Positions 62,436-64,000 of a DNA stretch of 64,000 nt are shown here, one piece after another; position 1 is the first letter of the stretch, and each line of letters opens with the position of its first letter. A model generated the notes under the pieces. That model did no database searches. It was not told where the DNA came from and saw nothing but the letters and a program-made list of their open reading frames with translations. Source of the stretch: Halobaculum litoreum (GTDB lineage: Archaea; Halobacteriota; Halobacteria; Halobacteriales; Haloferacaceae); the NCBI RefSeq assembly GCF_030127125.1, contig NZ_CP126156.1, forward strand, positions 2,418,001-2,482,000, given 5' to 3'. The position numbers were made by a program, and so were the translations under genes.

Positions 62436-63827
62436 ATGAGTGACCCGGCAGGGGACGTGGTCGAGCTTCTCGTGACCGTCCACCGGTACAACGAGGACCG
62501 CGACCTCGACGCCGACGACCTACCGCCGCGGTACCGCCGCGTCTTCTGGAGCGAGTCGCCGGAGGACGAGGAGGGACCGGGCGGCGTGGAGCGCCCGCTC
62601 CACGTGACCGAATCGACCGCGAAGACCGCCACCGGCGTCGAACGCCCGTGGGAGGCGATCTCGGACCTCCTGTTCACCGAGCGCCGGGACTTCTCCGGCG
62701 AGATCGCGCTCTCCCAGCCCGAGATGGGGGTCGACTGGCTCCTCGAGCGCGTCGACGACGACGACCTCCTCGACAACCCCGTGCTCGCGGCGCTCGCGAC
62801 CGACCCGGACGTCGACCACGAGCGCGACTTCGGGGTCACCCACGCCGAGGCGCGCGAGGAGAACCGGCCCGTGCGCGCCGACCGGGTGTGGATCGACGCG
62901 CTGCTGGGCGAGTACTTCGACGAGGAGGAGGACGCCGAGATGCTCGATCTCGTCACGGTGAAGGCGCCCGAGGAGATCGAGATGACGCTGCAGGACCTCG
63001 TGCTCACCACCGACCAGGAGGGCGAGATCCGCAAGCTGATGAAGGCGATCGAGCACCGCGAGTACCTCGCGCGCATCGGCCTACGCGAGATCGGGAAACT
63101 GCTGTTCGTCGGCCCGCCCGGCACGGGCAAGACGACCGCCGCCCGCGCGCTCGCCCACGAGCTCGGCCTCCCGTTCGTCGAGGTGAAGCTGTCGATGGTG
63201 ACGAGCCAGTACCTCGGCGAGACCGCCAAGAACGTCGAGAAGACGTTCGAGGTCGCCAAGCGCCTCGCGCCGTGTATCCTCTTCATCGACGAGTTCGACT
63301 CCGTCGCCAAGACGCGCAAGTCCGACGAGCACGCCGCCCTCAAGCGGGCGGTCAACACCCTCCTGAAGAGCATCGACGACATCTCGCTCGTGCGCGACGA
63401 GGTGCTGCTCATCTCGGCGACGAACCACCCCGACCAGCTCGACGCGGCGGCGTGGCGCCGCTTCGACGAGATCGTCAACTTCCCGAAGCCCGACCGGCAG
63501 ATGCGCTCGGACATCCTCCGCGTCATCACCCGGCAGATGGAGATCGCCGACTTCGACCCCGACGAGGTCGCCGAGCGCACCGAGGGCCTCACCGGGAGCG
63601 ACCTCCGGCTCGTCATGCGCGAGGCCGTGCTGGAGGCGCTCACCGAGGAGCGGATGTCCATCACGCAGACGGACATCATGGACGCGGTGCAGGACTTCGA
63701 GGAGCGGGACAACCTCAAGAACATGGACATGATCGACGGCGAGGGCGCCGAGGTCGTCGGCGACGGCGGGGGCCACGACCACGACCACGATCACTCGCAC
63801 GATCACGACCACTCGGACGACGACTGA
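62436..63827 (+). CDS. AAA+ ATPase with His-rich C-terminal tail
   Basis: A 463-residue AAA protein with one ATPase module. Walker A GPPGTGKTTAARAL, Walker B ILFIDEFDS, sensor 1 LISATNHP and arginine-finger AWRRFDEIV are clear. The first ~200 residues are a family-specific acidic domain. The C-terminus is HDHDHDHSHDHDHSDDD, an alternating His-Asp tail that looks made to bind metal ions. Such tails are unusual on AAA proteins and may regulate metal-dependent assembly. The target is unknown. It is divergent from the thiolase. Confidence 0.88.
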   Translation: MSDPAGDVVELLVTVHRYNEDRDLDADDLPPRYRRVFWSESPEDEEGPGGVERPLHVTESTAKTATGVERPWEAISDLLFTERRDFSGEIALSQPEMGVDWLLERVDDDDLLDNPVLAALATDPDVDHERDFGVTHAEAREENRPVRADRVWIDALLGEYFDEEEDAEMLDLVTVKAPEEIEMTLQDLVLTTDQEGEIRKLMKAIEHREYLARIGLREIGKLLFVGPPGTGKTTAARALAHELGLPFVEVKLSMVTSQYLGETAKNVEKTFEVAKRLAPCILFIDEFDSVAKTRKSDEHAALKRAVNTLLKSIDDISLVRDEVLLISATNHPDQLDAAAWRRFDEIVNFPKPDRQMRSDILRVITRQMEIADFDPDEVAERTEGLTGSDLRLVMREAVLEALTEERMSITQTDIMDAVQDFEERDNLKNMDMIDGEGAEVVGDGGGHDHDHDHSHDHDHSDDD

Positions 63828-63837
63828 GTCCGGCCGC

Positions 63838-64000
63838 TCACTCCGCTTCGACTACGGTTCGTTCGACGATGTCGAGGTTCTCGTCCAGAACGACCTGCAG
63901 TCGGTCTCCCTCGATATCGATGTGGCTACGAACTCGAAGCGGCTCGCGCTGGAAGGACTCGACCGTACAGTCGACGTCCTCGGTCCACAGTAGCGACGTC
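63838..64000 (-). CDS. C-terminal end of an unknown protein (runs off right edge)
   Basis: The last 53 residues of a leftward gene, read in the only open leftward frame to the TGA at 63838-63840. It is beta-rich and acidic, alternating short strands (LWTEDVDCTVESF, LRVRSHIDIEGDRLQVVLD). Its GC is markedly lower than the surroundings and it uses CTA, CGA, GTT and CTT codons, which neighbours avoid. The family cannot be told; it may begin a stretch of foreign DNA outside the window. Confidence 0.55.
   Translation of the reverse strand, partial: TSLLWTEDVDCTVESFQREPLRVRSHIDIEGDRLQVVLDENLDIVERTVVEAE

Noticed and set aside
61145..63730. An 861-residue leftward open frame spanning the AAA gene
   Set aside because: Only 61145-62278 is a thiolase; the upstream part is antisense to the AAA ATPase, Ser/Arg-rich and without homology. 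The thiolase start at 62278 has its own promoter.
1..64000. Search for tRNA, rRNA, IS element, integrase and CRISPR
   Set aside because: No T-loop-like GTTCRANTC with matching acceptor arm, no transposase motif and no regular spaced repeat was found by eye; covariance search would be needed to exclude a divergent tRNA.

Overview
The window is chromosomal DNA of a halophilic archaeon (class Halobacteria). The evidence is very high GC, acidic Asp/Glu-rich proteins, archaeal ribosomal protein S6e, an archaeal RNase P RNA, NMD3, Tat-dependent lipoproteins, and many short families known mainly from haloarchaea. Most starts carry a TATA-like element 24-30 nt upstream and no Shine-Dalgarno, which is typical of leaderless haloarchaeal genes. 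The genus cannot be fixed from the sequence; an order Haloferacales member is only a guess. No tRNA, rRNA, CRISPR array, insertion sequence or integrase was seen, and no gap between genes exceeds about 200 bases.

Layout. 0-13 kb: housekeeping and mixed genes (MFS transporter edge, lipoate ligase, M23-like protein, S6e, hybrid histidine kinase, alcohol dehydrogenase, DHH phosphoesterase, universal stress protein, dihydroorotase, nicotinamidase). 13-17.5 kb: two tandem HELVH surface metalloproteases, then a two-gene alpha/beta hydrolase operon. 18-27 kb: nicotinate phosphoribosyltransferase, an AMMECR1 protein divergent from RNase P RNA, a beta-lactamase-fold hydrolase, acyl-CoA synthetase and a cation/proton antiporter with TrkA domains. 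27-37 kb: a catabolic island with an atypical SDR, a complete sugar-type ABC transporter, two enolase-superfamily enzymes, an aspartate-dehydrogenase-like enzyme, and an exported beta-helix protein facing it. 37-46.6 kb: dihydrolipoyl dehydrogenase, cytochrome P450, 2H phosphoesterase, a membrane-anchored winged-helix protein, a repeat-rich secreted protein, stomatin and NMD3. 46.6-64 kb: an XPD/DinG-type helicase, a Cys-cluster protein, an NAD-binding epimerase, small haloarchaeal families, PHP hydrolase, GNAT, DedA, HemB, Tsr3, SerRS, thiolase and an AAA ATPase with a His-rich tail.

How they work together. The ABC transporter, two dehydratase/racemase-like enzymes and the dehydrogenase are consecutive and partly overlapping (TGATG, GTGA), so they probably form one uptake-and-breakdown operon for a sugar acid or related polyol/amino acid. 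The best operator in the window sits on its promoter. Nicotinamidase and nicotinate phosphoribosyltransferase together make a nicotinamide-to-NAD salvage route. Lipoate ligase and dihydrolipoyl dehydrogenase both serve lipoyl-dependent enzymes.

A strong technical signal: eight genes have broken or run-on reading frames. Nine of the ten events are single-base losses, mostly in G or C runs, and most of the genes are otherwise well conserved. Pervasive sequencing indels are the likeliest cause, so these genes are annotated at full length with the break noted.
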